Shown here piece by piece: positions 1 to 12,070 of a DNA stretch of 64,000 nt. The stretch is from the NCBI GenBank assembly GCA_014607495.2, contig CP053157.1, positions 7,068,001 to 7,132,000 of the forward strand, in the 5' to 3' direction. A model generated the notes under the pieces. It did not search any database and was not told the DNA's origin. It worked only from the letters and a program-made list of their open reading frames with translations. Position numbers and translations under genes: made by a program. Source of the stretch: Carposina sasakii (taxonomy: Eukaryota; Arthropoda; Insecta; Lepidoptera; Carposinidae). The stretch's first letter is position 1. Each line of letters begins with the position of its first letter.

Positions 1-1600
1 TGGATTTTTCATACGGAAGAATCTCCAAAGCGTACGTTCTATCTAGCAAAACATTCCGTTCAGTTGAATGATTTCAAGGATATTTTCAACTGGTCTATGA
101 CGTACAGGTAACTGTTTTTTATTAATGACCCCAGATTTAACCACTGCTTAGTACTCCTCACTTCTCCATTACACCATGCACTCCTTTCACACGTTTGAGT
201 GGTGGCGAATAAATGAGATCATCATTTATTTATTAAATAATTTATTATCTTTGCGGGATATTCTTGTATAAACATTTTTTGTGTGTTGCTGCGGTGCCTT
301 TAAAAATAAATGTGTACTGTATAACTTAAAAGAAACATAACATAACTTATTATTCTAGGATGGACTCAGATATTCCAGTGCCCTACGGAAGAACGATTCC
401 ATTGGAAACGCCAATGTTTCAAAACATGAGCTCATGGGACCTCTCCAGACTTGTACCTAATTGGGACGATAAGCAAAGAGACGTTATTGCTACAGTGCTA
501 ATGTCTAATTGTGCGCAAGAGCGTTTAGATTTCCTGAGCAAAATACAAAAATTCATTAGCGTGGACTTTTACGGGAGCTGCGCTGACACAACAGGATACC
601 ATGCTGGGTGAGTGTTCACTAAACTCCTGTTGCAAACTCCTACTTTCTACCATATAGATAGAAGATGAAACATTTGTATTTTCTATTTGTGATGGGCGGC
701 AGTAAAACCGTTTTTTATTGACTGATGTCAATAAAACTATTTTTTTGCTTGGAACAAAGTTATCCCCTGGGCTAAACTAACCGGTGTTACGGTATACGAA
801 AGAAATTGTTCTCTTCAGTAACCAAGTTAGCTGATTGAGAATGTCATAGATTGAGAATGTCTTGGGGTAGTTTCCTATGGTTGAATCTTAATAACATTTG
901 ATGCTTATCAGAATAAATTATCAAAATCATACCTATTTGTAAAATTACAATTTGATTATGTGTCCAAATGAGGTAGAGCCAAATGTTTCTTCTATTTTAT
1001 GATTTTGCGATATAAATACAAATTAAAAAGGTGTCAACTACCCTATACCTATTGAATTTGAATTTTTCATTTGGTGTGATCGACATCCAGTACAACTCTA
1101 TTTCTCGATGCATTTTCAGATGTGTTGACCATTTTCAAGCAGACTGCAATGTTATATCGCGTTACATATTCTATTTTTCTTTGGAAACGTCAAGATGCGA
1201 AGAATATTTAACAGAAAAGATATTCTACAATGCATATTATAAGGGTGCCATACCTGTTATAATTGGACCATCGCTAGAAGTTTGTCAAATGCTTTTGCCA
1301 CCACATTCCTTTTTATATGTGGGGGAATTTAACAGCTATGAAGAATTGGCAGATGAGATGCTATACATCAGCAGAAATGATGCACTTATATTAGAATATC
1401 ATGAATGGAGAAATCATTTTAAAGTGGTGGCTGAACATGGAGCTTTTGGGACACAATCGATTCATCTTTGCCGAATATGCGAAGCCCTGAATTATAATGA
1501 TGATGACGAAAAAATTTACGATATGGAGAATATCCTTTCTTTCTTAGATTATTCTCTATTGTGTGACTCAGTTTATAATAATATGCCATTAATTACATAA
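1..1600 (+). CDS. alpha-1,3-fucosyltransferase (GT10), 5' end outside window
   Basis: Coding exons are 1-107, 359-607 and 1120-1600. Junctions are AG|G and GG|A, with clean GT/AG borders. The product matches the C-terminal half of GT10 fucosyltransferases, which move fucose from GDP-fucose to N-acetylglucosamine of glycans in the Golgi. Visible landmarks are FNWSMTYR followed by SDIPVPYG, the SNC segment in exon 359-607, then the donor-binding stretch YLTEKIFYNAY and GAIPVIIGPS, and the terminal HLCRICEALNY. The N-terminal anchor and first exons lie left of the window. Exon order and intron phases are the same as in the two minus-strand copies at 5.1-8.9 and 12.7-16.5 kb, but its last exon is only about half identical to theirs by eye. 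No stop or frameshift is seen, so it looks functional. Family assignment is secure; which glycan linkage it makes is not. Confidence 0.9.
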
Positions 1601-1791
1601 GGTAATCTGAACCATCATAAAAACAACGCTTTTGAACTGATGTATAAATGATAATAGATGTAGGTATGTAGTGAATTGTTAATTTATGTTTTGGAAATTA
1701 TACATTCACTCTCCTAATGTCATCTTATTCAATGTATCTTAGGTACTCAACTATATTTTACTACTAACAAATATCTTTCTTAACAATCTGT

Positions 1792-1907
1792 GGGGTAAGC
1801 ACGAACCTTTTTACACGACGTAACGCTAGCGACTTGCTAGCAAAATCTATGTGATTTAACAGTTTGACGCTAGCGTTACGGACTATCGAGAGGTTCGTGC
1901 TTACCCC
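1792..1907. repeat. short palindromic MITE
   Basis: Both ends carry GGGGTAAGCACGAACCT in inverted orientation, and inner arms containing CGCTAGCG also pair, so the ~116 bp can fold into a hairpin. A diverged relative lies at about 44570-44657 in the repeat block. Non-coding. Confidence 0.7.
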
Positions 1908-2491
1908 TCTGGTAATACATAGATGCCAGGTATTACTTAAACTTTCTTTCCCAATTCCCTTTTTGCACACGAAATTAATTACAACTGAAATAACTCCGTG
2001 GATATGTATGATGACATTTAGATGTTAGATATCTCACATCCAAATGTCATGTGCTGGTGAGCCGTGGGTTATTACTGGTGCCGATGGCCGTCTCAGCTCA
2101 TCGGGTCATAAACATCTCTAAGCTCTAAATCCAGGAAGGGGCACATGTCCAGGGTAACTGTTTCAATCTCGGATGTAAGTATAAGGATGGATCTCGAAAT
2201 AGATACTTATGTGGAGTTAATATCTGTAGCTTGATAGGCAGATACAGGTATCTGCATACCTAACTAGGCGTGTAAAATGCATCATTATTTTAACAGAAAT
2301 GACACTAGCGTGTAAAGGCCAGCACGCATCGTACACGCCGATTATATTATTTGTTTATTATTATTTTATGCTGACCTTTCCACTCTGGTATCATTTCCCG
2401 ACTACGCCAGAAGGACGGTTATGTTTTTGAGTGTACCTACGTAAGTTTGTATGTATGTAGATATATTTCTTTGGTATTATATGCTCTAGAG

Positions 2492-2743
2492 CAGGGTTCG
2501 CCAAATGGCGGACCGCCGACCCATTTTGTGCGGACCGCGAGAACACAGCAACTTGCACTACAGATGGTGTGTCTTGTAATAAAAATGTGGGATACATTAT
2601 CTTTTTTGACGTCAATTCGAAAACGGCCGGGCGAAGTAACGAAGTAACAAACAAGCGAGAAAGAGTTCGCGGATTGCGATTTTTTTTTATGCTATGGTCA
2701 TTTCATTTCTTGAAATGGACCCGAAACTAATTGCTGACCCCTG
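2492..2743. mobile_element. hAT-type MITE, 252 bp
   Basis: The element begins CAGGGTTCGCCAAATGG and ends GCTGACCCCTG. It is flanked by a perfect 8-bp target duplication CTCTAGAG (2484-2491 and 2744-2751), which fits the hAT signature nTnnnnAn. A longer copy of the same family is at 36673-37012 and uses the same target. It has no coding capacity. Confidence 0.88.
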
Positions 2744-2933
2744 CTCTAGAGCCTAAAGAGGAAAAGAGATTAGATTAGATTTGTTGTAGTCATGACAGTG
2801 ACACTTAATCTAAATGAGATTATTACCTTTTATGGTGTGTAAAAGTAATATACACTAAGAGAGTTTATTCTTCATTACTAATGTACGAGTATGTACCGAG
2901 GAAACAAATTGATTGAACTCATTATTGAAATAC

Positions 2934-3089
2934 GGTTAATCGAATTAAGTTTGGAGATGCAGACCACTTTACATGTTTAATTGTTTTCACACAAAAATTT
3001 ACTTTGTTATCGTTATACAAAGTTAATTTTTGTGAAAAACAATTGAACATGTAAAGTGGTCTGCATCTGCAAACCTAATTCGATTAACC
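2934..3089. repeat. fold-back repeat with ~65-bp arms
   Basis: The arm starting GGTTAATCGAATTAAG is repeated in inverted orientation, ending at 3089, around a short AT-rich centre. The arms differ at only a few positions. Looks like a palindromic MITE; no clear target duplication was identified. Confidence 0.75.
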
Positions 3090-3090
3090 G

Positions 3091-3200
3091 GACAGCTTTA
3101 TCCCTTACGGGGTAGGCAGAGCACCGAGGACCGATAGGACCACATGGTGCCACTTCTGACCAATTTTGAGGGTATACTTGAGATGTACAAGTTCGGTTAG
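3091..3200 (+). repeat. interspersed repeat, first copy
   Basis: Shares the block beginning CCTTACGGGGTAGGCAGAGC with 7078-7190, where the two copies differ at only a few positions. This block is common in moth genomes as the tail of a dispersed element. No reading frame. Confidence 0.6.
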
Positions 3201-3731
3201 TTGTGACAGGTGGTCAGCCCATCGCCTACAAAACACCAAGACTCTCTTGTCCCTCTACTGACTTGAACAGTATGCCCGGGAAGAGAAGCAGCTGTAGTAT
3301 TATACATTTCTTTTCACTCCCAGAGCAGTATAGAAGGATCTCTATCATTTGTTTAATATTATATCACCCTTTAATTAAATATAATACCATCTGTAGGTAG
3401 GTACTACGTATTCTGAACGTTTTTTAATGTCTCGTTAATCTCCCCGAACAAACCTTTTTTCCACAAATATAAAAAAAATGTATGGGAAACCTTTCTCACG
3501 GCAAATTGCCATGGGAAAGGAACTCCTAGGCATTCTTTCGGACGTCCAGCTGTTTTTTATTTAATTTTGTTAAAATACTTATAAAAGTTGCATAAATATG
3601 ATACCAAGGAAAAAAGCCAGTTCGCCAATTTACTGGATGAGTTCTTTTTAGATAGATTCTTATTCTTTACTAATGAACGCCCGCTGACCTTTCAAGTCAG
3701 CTAACTGTTTCTTTTAATTTTTATTAAAACT

Positions 3732-3968
3732 AGTGGACGCCCGCGACTCCGTCCGCGTGGACTACAGAAAAAACAAAATGTCGAAATTATCCGGGTTAAA
3801 ACATTTTCTCGGGATGAAAAGTAGCCTATATGTTAAGTGGGACCTATCACAATAATATTCCTGAAAACTGCATCGAAATCGGTTCAGCCGTTTCTGAGAT
3901 TAGCGTGCACAAACGCACAGACAAACAGACAAAAATTCAGAAAATCATTGTTTTGGGTACTATTGCGT
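3732..3968 (+). mobile_element. RTE-like LINE/SINE tail
   Basis: Starts at ACTAGTGGACGCCCGCGACT and contains the typical lepidopteran tail blocks (TTATCCGGG, GTAGCCTATA, ATCGGTTCAGCCG). Close relatives are at 35738-36050 and 60385-60612, the three forming one young subfamily. Non-coding tail of a non-autonomous or 5'-truncated retroelement. Confidence 0.7.
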
Positions 3969-4072
3969 TGATAAAGGTCTTCTATCATATTTTTTCTCAT
4001 TTATCTTCCATGAACAGACAGCGATCCGTTACATGTTTATTATATGTATAGACATTCCTCTATGGTATAGAT

Positions 4073-4268
4073 CAGTGGTTCCCAAAGTGGTCCAGGGGTC
4101 CACCCCAGGGGTCCACAGGAGACTCGATGGGGGTCTACGTTGGCGTGAAAAAATGAGGGTTCACATTTAATTTGTATGTGATGTGGGCCTGTAGGGGTCC
4201 AGGGGGTCCACCAGAACCAGATAACTTTTGAAAGGGGTCTATGAGGAATAAAAGTTCGGGAATCCCTG
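4073..4268. mobile_element. hAT-type MITE, 196 bp
   Basis: Ends are CAGTGGTTCCCAAAGTGG and GGGAATCCCTG. A perfect 8-bp duplication GTATAGAT flanks it at 4065-4072 and 4269-4276 and fits nTnnnnAn. The interior is G-rich, with repeated GGGGTCCA blocks that could pair within the strand. Unrelated in sequence to the 2492 element. Confidence 0.88.
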
Positions 4269-4570
4269 GTATAGATAGATTTAGAAAATATATGTAGAAA
4301 ATAAAGTTGACAAGGTATTACGTTTCCTTTATCACAATTTAAATACAACTGTATTATGAGTCGCTGTAAAATTACCTATAGGTATGTGTGTTTATAACAG
4401 AAAGCTCATAAATGAGTTGTTACTTATCTATTAAAAATTCTGAAAATAATAATGATAATAAATTATATTATGTATGTAGGTTTGCATTTAGTGTTTGGTT
4501 GCTGTGTAACTTATTGTTACTAAATGTAACTTCCTAAAAACACGATTTGGAGTACTGGCATGTATTATAT

Positions 4571-4989
4571 ACAGGGTGTGTGTGACAGCCAGGCTAATAT
4601 TGAAATTCTGAACAAGTACCATTGTTTTGAGTTATACGGTAGTGTTTTTACTCGCAGGAAATGCATTTTTAATTTGATTATCCCCAATGTTTTCTTTCCG
4701 TGCCAAATGTATTGGGTTATCCTGTGACTAGTTAAATGGGCTTATTGGTTATTGTGTGATACATTGCTGTTTTTTGGATCATTTGTGACTCTCCATTAGG
4801 GTTGATCAGTATTTTGAACTTTTCAGGGTACAACTTTTTTTTGAAAATCATTTTAGGTTATAATTTAGTTTTTAAGTCATTATCCAAGGCCTACTTAAAC
4901 GAACTACACAATTTTTTTTCCTGAAAAATGTCGGAAAATTTTGCCCTTTCACCATATCAATATTTTCCTGGCTGTCACAAGCACCCTGT
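4571..4989. mobile_element. TIR element, ACAGGGTG...CAGCCAGG family
   Basis: The left end reads ACAGGGTGTGTGTGACAGCC and the right end is its near-perfect inverse. The element sits between TA dinucleotides, which suggests Tc1/mariner-like insertion. No reading frame is kept. Relatives in this window: a partial at 36062-36155, an interrupted copy at 40499-40925 and another, itself interrupted, at 46841-48020. Confidence 0.75.
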
Positions 4990-5066
4990 ATACACAAAGG
5001 TATAATACAATTCGTTCACAATCAATACAAATAAAAAATATATCAACGTTATACTTATTTAAATAT

Positions 5067-8000
5067 TTATTTAACATTACATAGCAACTTATAGTCCAAA
5101 AACTTTCTAATATTATTCAAATTGTATATTTTTTCCTTTTTATTATTATAGTTTAGTGCTTCACATATTCGACATAGATGTCTCGAGGGATATCCTAAAT
5201 ATCCATGTTCGTTTACTATTTTAAAATCATTTCTCCATCTATGAAACTGTAAAATACGACTTTTATTTTTGCTAATGCTTAGTATTTCCTTTGATAAACT
5301 TTCGTAACTTTCAAAGTTTGCAACATGAAGAAACGAATCAGGAGGTAGCAGTTTATAACAGTCCTCTAACTTTGGACCTACTATAATTGGTATGGCCCCT
5401 TTAGAATAAGCATTGCTGAATACTTTCTCCGATATGTATTCTAAACATTTTGAATTTTCCAAAACAAAATAAAACAAGTAATGTGATATGAGTTTACAGT
5501 CTGAACGAAAGTGGCCAGGACAACTGAAAAGTAAATAAAAAGGTTAATGTCGGAGTTTTTGTCATAAAAGGATAATGAATAACAATAAAGTATAATAATA
5601 AATAAACAATATAGATGTAAGTGACACCGTGACGACACCTAATGAAAATTTTACTGTATCAATTATAAATCGTGAGTAAGTTCACCTCTTACAGTTTTAG
5701 AATCAATTCTCACCTCTATTTTAATTATTCTAGTATCTTACTTGTTACCTACCTGCGCACAAATTCTTTTCTATCTGAGCAGTGTCCGTAAATATCAACT
5801 TCAAGTAAACGTTTCATTTCATTCAAAAACGTCATTCGTCTTATATCACAATTGGACAAGAGCACATTAGTATAAATATCCCATCTTTTTTCATTCCAGT
5901 ATGGGACAAGCTTAGCCAAGTCCGAATAAGTGGGATTTTCCTTTATAGGTCTTTTTAAAGGCACAGTTCGGCCATAAGGCACTGGAATGTCCGCATCCAT
6001 CCTAGACAAATGAATCTAATATCAGTTTAAAGGTCGCGATTAAATTGTATAGTCAAGCATTTTGCAAATTGCCTAAACATTTCAAATGGTACGGGTTTTT
6101 GAAGGACGTATTTCGCTTATGTCGAAACTAATAAGGCACGAGCCGAGTGAGACTTGAGAGTAGCAAGCGAAGTTCTGGATGCAAAATTATTATTTCAAAT
6201 TATTCAAAAATGACTAGGCTACAGCACGGTTATGTGATTTATGAAACTCTTCCACTAATGAGTAATAATCAGGTATGGACTGATATACTTGCTAGCATTT
6301 TTTATTTGTTTTTCCGCTGCTTTGAACTATAGAAATCAATTATCTAGTTTGCAAAGTTAACCCTATTGTAACATTCAAGTAACTAAACTGCCTATCTAAC
6401 TAAAGTCATTTTGTAATGGCTAGTTCATTACCTTCCTTAAATATTAATTCAACCTTTGGTTTACCTGTACGTCATTGACCAATTAAATACGTCCTTTAAG
6501 TCAACCAATTTAATTGTTTTATTGGCCAGTGATTGTGTATGTCTTGGTGATTCATCAGTGAGAAAAATCCATCGTTGGTGCCGATTTCTTCCTTCATTAC
6601 TGGGCAGTTCTCCTCTCTGTAGATGTACTACTACTGCATCTACTTTAGTAATATCGCTGTCATTTCTAGTGAATTCACAATTTTTTACGCTGCACTTTTC
6701 TAATGGAAATCTGAAATATTAATTAAAATGAATTTTATGTTACTAAACGAAATTATCATCATTATTTACAGCCATTTAATTTAACTTACATACTCGTATA
6801 TACATCGCTGTATTCCCGAAATGGTGTAACCAGAACTACAGGACATTCCACAACCACTTTTAGTATAGCAGGGATTGATGTAAATAAGCATATTGCCTGA
6901 GAGACTGCCCGAGTTTCATACGTCATGCACGAAAAGAGATGCACAGCTGATATATTCTAGTAAATCTCCGCATCAGTAGCACAAGTATTAATAATGCCAG
7001 TAAGCATCTACATACCTATTATTAATTTGAGTTACTGATTACCTACCTATACATACATACATATAATCACGCCCTTATTCCTTACGGGGTAGGCAGAGCA
7101 CTAAGGGCCGATAGAACCACATGGTGCCACTTCTAACCAATTTTTAGGGTATAGTTGAGATGTACAAGTTCCGTTAGTAGTGACAGTATATCTATAGAAA
7201 ATCTATGTTATCTACACCGTTGACTATTGTCAGTTTTATCATCATCATCATCATCAGCCTATTGCAGTCCACTGCTGGAGGCCTCCCCCAGGGCACGCCA
7301 CAAGACTGCCATGGGGGTATTTGCCCATAGTCACCACGCTGGGCAGGCGGGTTGGTGAATATTTAAAAGTATCTACTGCTTAATGTAGAAAATAAAATTC
7401 TTATTCATTATTGATTTACCTTAAACGTTTTCCATAATAGTAAACGTAGCGGAATTTTAATCTATCCCAAAACTTCCACACAAGTATTAAAAATTTCTGC
7501 CCCTTTACTTGTTTAGGAATTTTATAATATTTCATTACAGATGAATTTTTAAACATAATACTTCCCAACTCTGATGTTTTGATGCTCTGAAATAGATAAA
7601 CATTACGATAGTTTACCTTGGTATTTAATTATAAGTAAGTATCTAGATATTATTTTATTTATTTAGGACATATTTTAGTTCGTAGGTTATTAGTTATTTA
7701 GTATTTATTATGTAACGTAGGCTATTATCGCAGGTTGGATAATTTATTGAAATATGAATTAAGGTTCGGTCTTATTTTAGGACATAATATTTTATATTAT
7801 AAATATTATTAAGAAATGAAAAAAAAATCACCCGTGTGAGACTTGAACTCACAATCTCTCGCATACTGTGGTTTGCTCTAACCAACTAAGTTACCGGGCC
7901 AATTAACTGACGAATTTGACCATCTCTTTTTAATTCTTCATTATATTTTAGTCAGAAATTTTTCATCGAGATCATCCCTTTCAAAGTGAACTATAAGTAT

Positions 8001-8904
8001 ACAAAAATACATACAGGGTGTTTTTTCGTTGCCATCCTTAACGAAGGGTAATACTCTATACATCACATTATTTGATGTATAGAGTATTACGGTAAGTTTA
8101 TGCAAAAAAATGCTGGGAAACGATGCAATTTTTTTTTTGAAAAAAAAATGTTTAATTTCTTGATCGGTCGAAATTTATAGTGTCCAGTGTTTATGCTATA
8201 TTTTTCATAGACAGATATAAATAATTTGTCGTGAAAAAATCTTGTTACACGCGTCAATGTGCATTTATGCAGAAGAACGCAGTCTATTTACTCAACTTTG
8301 GACCCTAATATCTTGGTAACTAGACACTTCCCAGGTATGCTTCCATGGAGAAAAATGATCGTGATGAGAAGATTCCGTAGTTTTCGGGAACGTTAACGAC
8401 CAAAAATCATCCTGTATACACATGCTGTGTTTCTGAAATAGGGTATACAAAACTGCAAGATCATAAAGAAGACAAACCGCCATACTTAGCATAGCGAGAA
8501 CAGATGTAAATAATCAGGTTATAAGTAGCCAGCTCGCCTGAGTTAATGCCCGAGTTCCTTACTCGACTCTTACGACATGCACGGAAAGAGATGCAGCTGA
8601 TGTATTTTAACGAAGCCCCGCACCAGTACAGGACTATACGTTTGCTTCAACATAGATCGAAATCATTCAAAATGTTTGTACATACCATTCTATTTTTGTA
8701 AAACAATTCAACAATTTCATCGTGGGTTGTAAATTTATTATAGGTTACTTTCATAATATTTTGTACTTTATGTTTGTGCCTGTTTATTACGTACTTACGT
8801 AAAAATAACACAACAGCCAATATTAATATGAGTATTGGCACATTACGAAAAGTTTTCTTCCTAGATGGTCTATAAAACATTGAAAATGAGTATAGTTTCT
8901 TCAA
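5067..8904 (-). CDS. alpha-1,3-fucosyltransferase (GT10), complete, 445 aa
   Basis: Exons on the minus strand are 8904-8686, 7586-7420, 6710-6465, 6001-5753 and 5523-5067; they sum to 1338 bp. The product is a type II Golgi enzyme. It has a short basic cytoplasmic tail, an uncleaved membrane anchor at about residues 20-40 (VPILILILAVVLFL), a stem, then the GT10 catalytic region. Visible are KFLILVWKFWDR, FNWSMTYR, MDADIPVPYGR, LLSNC, VDIYGHCSD, the GDP-fucose-binding block ENSKCLEYISEKVF with GAIPIIVG, and HLCRICEALNY near the end. The start is the first ATG of an open exon; a second Met eight residues on is possible. AATAAA lies just after the stop on the coding strand. Family certain; acceptor unknown. 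Confidence 0.92.
7078..7370 (+). repeat. two dispersed repeat tails inside an intron
   Basis: Positions 7078-7190 match the repeat at 3091-3200. From about 7235 a (CAT)n-like start leads into GCAGTCCACTGCTGGAGGCC and then the CACGCTGGGCAGGCGGG block, also seen at 9295-9530, 34505-35360 (interrupted) and 37370-37600. Both look like 3' tails of LINE-type elements in the third intron-sized gap of the fucosyltransferase gene. Confidence 0.6.
7815..7980 (-). repeat. tRNA-like SINE module, diverged copy
   Basis: Read on the minus strand it gives a tRNA-like segment with an A-box-like TAACTTAGTTGG and a B-box-like GAGTTCAAGTCTC. Upstream flanking sequence (AAAAGAGATGGT, TTCGTC) is shared with the copies at 11866 and 55600. 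Stems are imperfect, so this is a SINE, not a working tRNA. Confidence 0.7.
8013..8400. repeat. ACAGGGTG-starting repeat with perfect hairpin
   Basis: Begins ACAGGGTGTTTTTTCGTTGC. A perfect 18-bp hairpin lies at 8048-8065 and 8073-8090 with a 7-base loop. The segment around 8290-8350 is shared in inverted form with 45085-45130. The right end was not found, so the limit is approximate. Confidence 0.5.
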
Positions 8905-9294
8905 AATAACCCAAAAATGTGAAAGTAGGCAAAGTTCACTTTTGTTTCACCATATTTTTAATTTACAAACGTTATACACGTTTGCTACAATTTCTCTAAC
9001 TGGCCTTTTATTGGCATAGTTGTGGGCGCCCGCGACTCCGTCCGTGTAAACTTACTCAGTTTATTTACGTTCTTGTGGGAAATTAATTAAATTATTTCTT
9101 ATCGGATACCTAGTCATTCTAAGAACATATACCCTCCAAGGTTCAGGTCTTTAAAACCTGTGGTTTAGGCTGAACGTCGATATTTTCAGATAGGATATAT
9201 AGGACAAAGCTCTGGATGGATAATTGTATTAACATAGACGTAACATAAGTAAGTATTTATGTAAACCTTTGTGTAAGTAAGATTACTTATATAT

Positions 9295-9535
9295 CATCAT
9301 CATCATCAGCCTATTGCAGTCCACTGCTGGACGTATGCCTTCCCCGGGGTACGCCACAAGACTGCCATGGGGGGTATTTGCCCATAGTTACCACGCTGGG
9401 CAGGCGGGTTGGTGACCGCAGTTTGTATTTTGCACTATGTTGTCAACAAGGGAGGCGCTGCTGCCCACCTCCCGGAAACCCTTAATCGCCTCGTACGATA
9501 CCCACGGGTGGTACGAATTCTACTCTGCCGGCACC
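9295..9535 (+). repeat. LINE-type 3' tail repeat
   Basis: ATCATCATCATC start, GCAGTCCACTGCTGGACG, then CACGCTGGGCAGGCGGG and, further on, a block ending in CGGCACCACGCGG. The inverse order of blocks occurs at 37370-37600, so the element here is in the opposite orientation. Confidence 0.6.
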
Positions 9536-10380
9536 ACGCGGCCTTACATATATTTAACGAGTAAATAGCCACATGAGTAAATGGGGTTAATAGCCACAGA
9601 ATAATAGTGGTATATAGGTATATTAATTGTGCGCAAAATGGTTGTTTGGTGTAGCTGTAGCTCAATTACATAAAATAAAACAGTAAAATAGGTACTTATT
9701 TTTGCCAGATAGCGTTGTAATTTTTAAAATATCCTTTTAAATTATAGATATACAAATGTATAGATCTGTAATTAAAACCTTCAAATCCTTAAAGAAGGCT
9801 GTAGATATGGCAGATACGTCAGCAACGATCTTAAGTCCGAGTCTACCAAAGTAGAGACCTTTTTTTGACTGGATAAAGCGAAGATCCGTTTAAAAAATCC
9901 ATACAATTTTCATTTTCACAAAATTTTTGAGACTGATGACTGCAGAGATGTGACGTCATATTTGTTGGATGTAAAGGGCGCAGATATGTGTGACGGCCAT
10001 GTGATCCAATGTCTCAGTTACATAATATTATTATCAACTAGCTGTTGCACACATGGTAATTAACGGACGAGGCTCTGATGCTAAATAACTTATAATACAA
10101 ATTTAGCACGGAAACATTTCCCATTGGTTTCATTACCGGTCGCTAGATTGTTGTATTTGTGCCCGAAAAACGGCAGTAGGCTCACCACTCACCACGTGGG
10201 ATTTAATAGGCTAACTGGTGGAAAGTGGGTGTGTAATTTGCAATGCTCTGCCCAACCTATCCTTGGGGGATGATGGGCGTGACCTTTATGTATATATTTC
10301 TCCCTTCTCACCATCATTACAGACATTAGCCCAATGCAATAGCGCAGGTAAAGATATAAAATTATTATTAAATACAAAAC

Positions 10381-11706
10381 ATGAAAAGGGGTAAATCTCC
10401 AGGGCATGATGGACTTAGTATTGAGCACCTGCAGAATGCGGGTCCACACCTGGGTAGGGTCTTGTCATTGTTGTTTACATTATGTATAAGACACTCATAC
10501 TTTCCATCAAATTTAATGAAGACCGTTGTTGTGCCTCTTGTTAAGAACGGTATGGGTGACATAGGAGATATAACTAACTATAGGCCACTCTCCCTGGCAA
10601 TTGTTATAGCAAAAGTACTTGATCGGATTCTAGATATGTATCTTAGTACCCGTATTTCACTGCACGGGGCACAATTTGGTTTTAGAGAGGGATTGTCGAC
10701 GGAGAGTGCAATTTTAACGTTGAAATATGTCTGTAATTATTATGTGAAGAGAAAAACACCTATATATGCCTGTTTCTTGGACCTATCAAAGGCTTTCTAT
10801 CTTGTTTAATATGAAACGCTTTGGGATAAGCTTAAAGGAGCAGGCATCACATAAAAATCAGCGTAATGTAGTGAAATGGGGAAATGCTCAATCAGATGAA
10901 TATATTCTTAAATGTGGTGGAGACAAGAGGATATATCGTCGCCTAGATTATTTAATTTATATGTTAATAACCTTATAGGTGGGCTCAGCAGCATGCATGT
11001 CGGCTGTCATATTGAAAATGTTGCTGTCAATAATATAAGTTATGTGGATGACATGGTGTTGCTGAGTCCGTCTGTGGGGGGATTGAGAGAATTATTGAAA
11101 TTCTGTGAAACTTATGCTGCTCGACACGGTTTGAGGTATAATAAAAAGAAAAGTGAATTTCTCCTATTTAAAGGAACTAACAAGGAGCCTATGGCTGTAC
11201 CCAAAGTAATGTTGAATGGAACACCTCTAAGGCGTGTTAAGCAATTTAAGTACCTTGGCCACATTGTAACGGATGATCTAAAGGATGAACAGGACATTGA
11301 AAGGGAACGCAGGGCATTATCAGTTGGAGGCAATATGTTGGCTCATAGATTCGCGCGTTGTACCGTGGGTGTCAAGCTTACGCTGTTCAGGGCATACTGC
11401 CAAAATTTTTACACATGCGCACTATGGACCGACTTTACACATCGCAAGCTCGGAGCTTATGATGCCCTGCGGGTCCAATACAATAACACCCTCGGGGTCT
11501 CGTTGAGGCTCCCGCGCTTCTATAGCGCGTCTGGCATGTTTGCGGATGCTGGGTTGGATGACTTCTACGCCATCATGCGCAAGAAAAGCCTGTCGGTGGT
11601 GCGCAGATTGCGGGGGAGCTCCAACGAGATCCTGAGGATGATCAGGATGGACGCAGCTGTTCTCGAGCGGTTCACCGATTTACACGTAAAACGTGGTAAT
11701 CGGTGA
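10381..11706 (+). pseudogene. non-LTR retrotransposon reverse transcriptase, broken
   Basis: The first 142 codons show reverse-transcriptase landmarks (KSPGHDGLS, NYRPLSL, ACFLDLSKAF). A stop and then frame changes break the middle, around 10807-10910. From 10912 a 264-codon frame carries the YVDD catalytic box at 11041-11052, a LRYNKKKSEF segment and the thumb-like YLGHIV segment. It ends at 11706 in an apparently natural C-terminus. No endonuclease domain is present upstream, so the copy is 5'-truncated. The clade was not assigned. It is not active as it stands. Confidence 0.85.
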
Positions 11707-11865
11707 GCAGCCTGCTATTTATTTTAATTTTTATATATTTTAATAATTGATACATACCTATATATATTTTGCAATTTACTAACATATACATAATATCTTG
11801 TACCTGAAACTAACAAACTAAGGACTCATTTGTCTCTGAATATATATTTTTTTATTAGTTTTTTA

Positions 11866-12070
11866 TTTTATAGCTATCGGGATGAAGAATAACGTTGCCA
11901 ATATGTAATTTAGAAAAGAGATGGTAAAATTCGTCATCCGAGTAATTGACCCGGTGGCTTAGTAGTTATAGCGGCTGGCACGGTTTGCAGCGGTCGTGGG
12001 TTCGATTCCCACTCGGCTGAAGAATTTATTCCATTTTCTTTATTACTATTTTTTTATTATTATAAAATTT
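11866..12070 (+). repeat. tRNA-like SINE module with conserved upstream flank
   Basis: The tRNA-like part, about 11949-12022, has A-box-like TGGCTTAGTAG and a B box GGTTCGATTCC with a perfect GTGGG/CCCAC T-stem. About 80 bp upstream (CTATCGGGATGAAGAATAAC onward) is shared with the inverted copy at 55600-55818. The acceptor and anticodon stems are imperfect. Not annotated as a tRNA gene. Confidence 0.78.

Larger units (their letters stand above)
1601..5066. other. intergenic, repeat-filled, between converging fucosyltransferase genes
   Basis: No host gene is visible. The stretch separates two converging GT10 genes and holds at least seven separate repeats, listed individually. Between them is AT-rich sequence in which I see nothing. 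Confidence 0.7.

Noticed and set aside
1031..1119. Upstream ATG of the last exon of the first fucosyltransferase as a start
   Set aside because: The residues before 1120 do not match GT10, and a clean acceptor (TTTTCAG) at 1119 gives the conserved CVDHF-like start seen in the other copies.
10381..11706. Reverse transcriptase as an active or domesticated gene
   Set aside because: A stop and frame changes interrupt the catalytic domain and no endonuclease is present. The intact last part alone is not convincing evidence of domestication.
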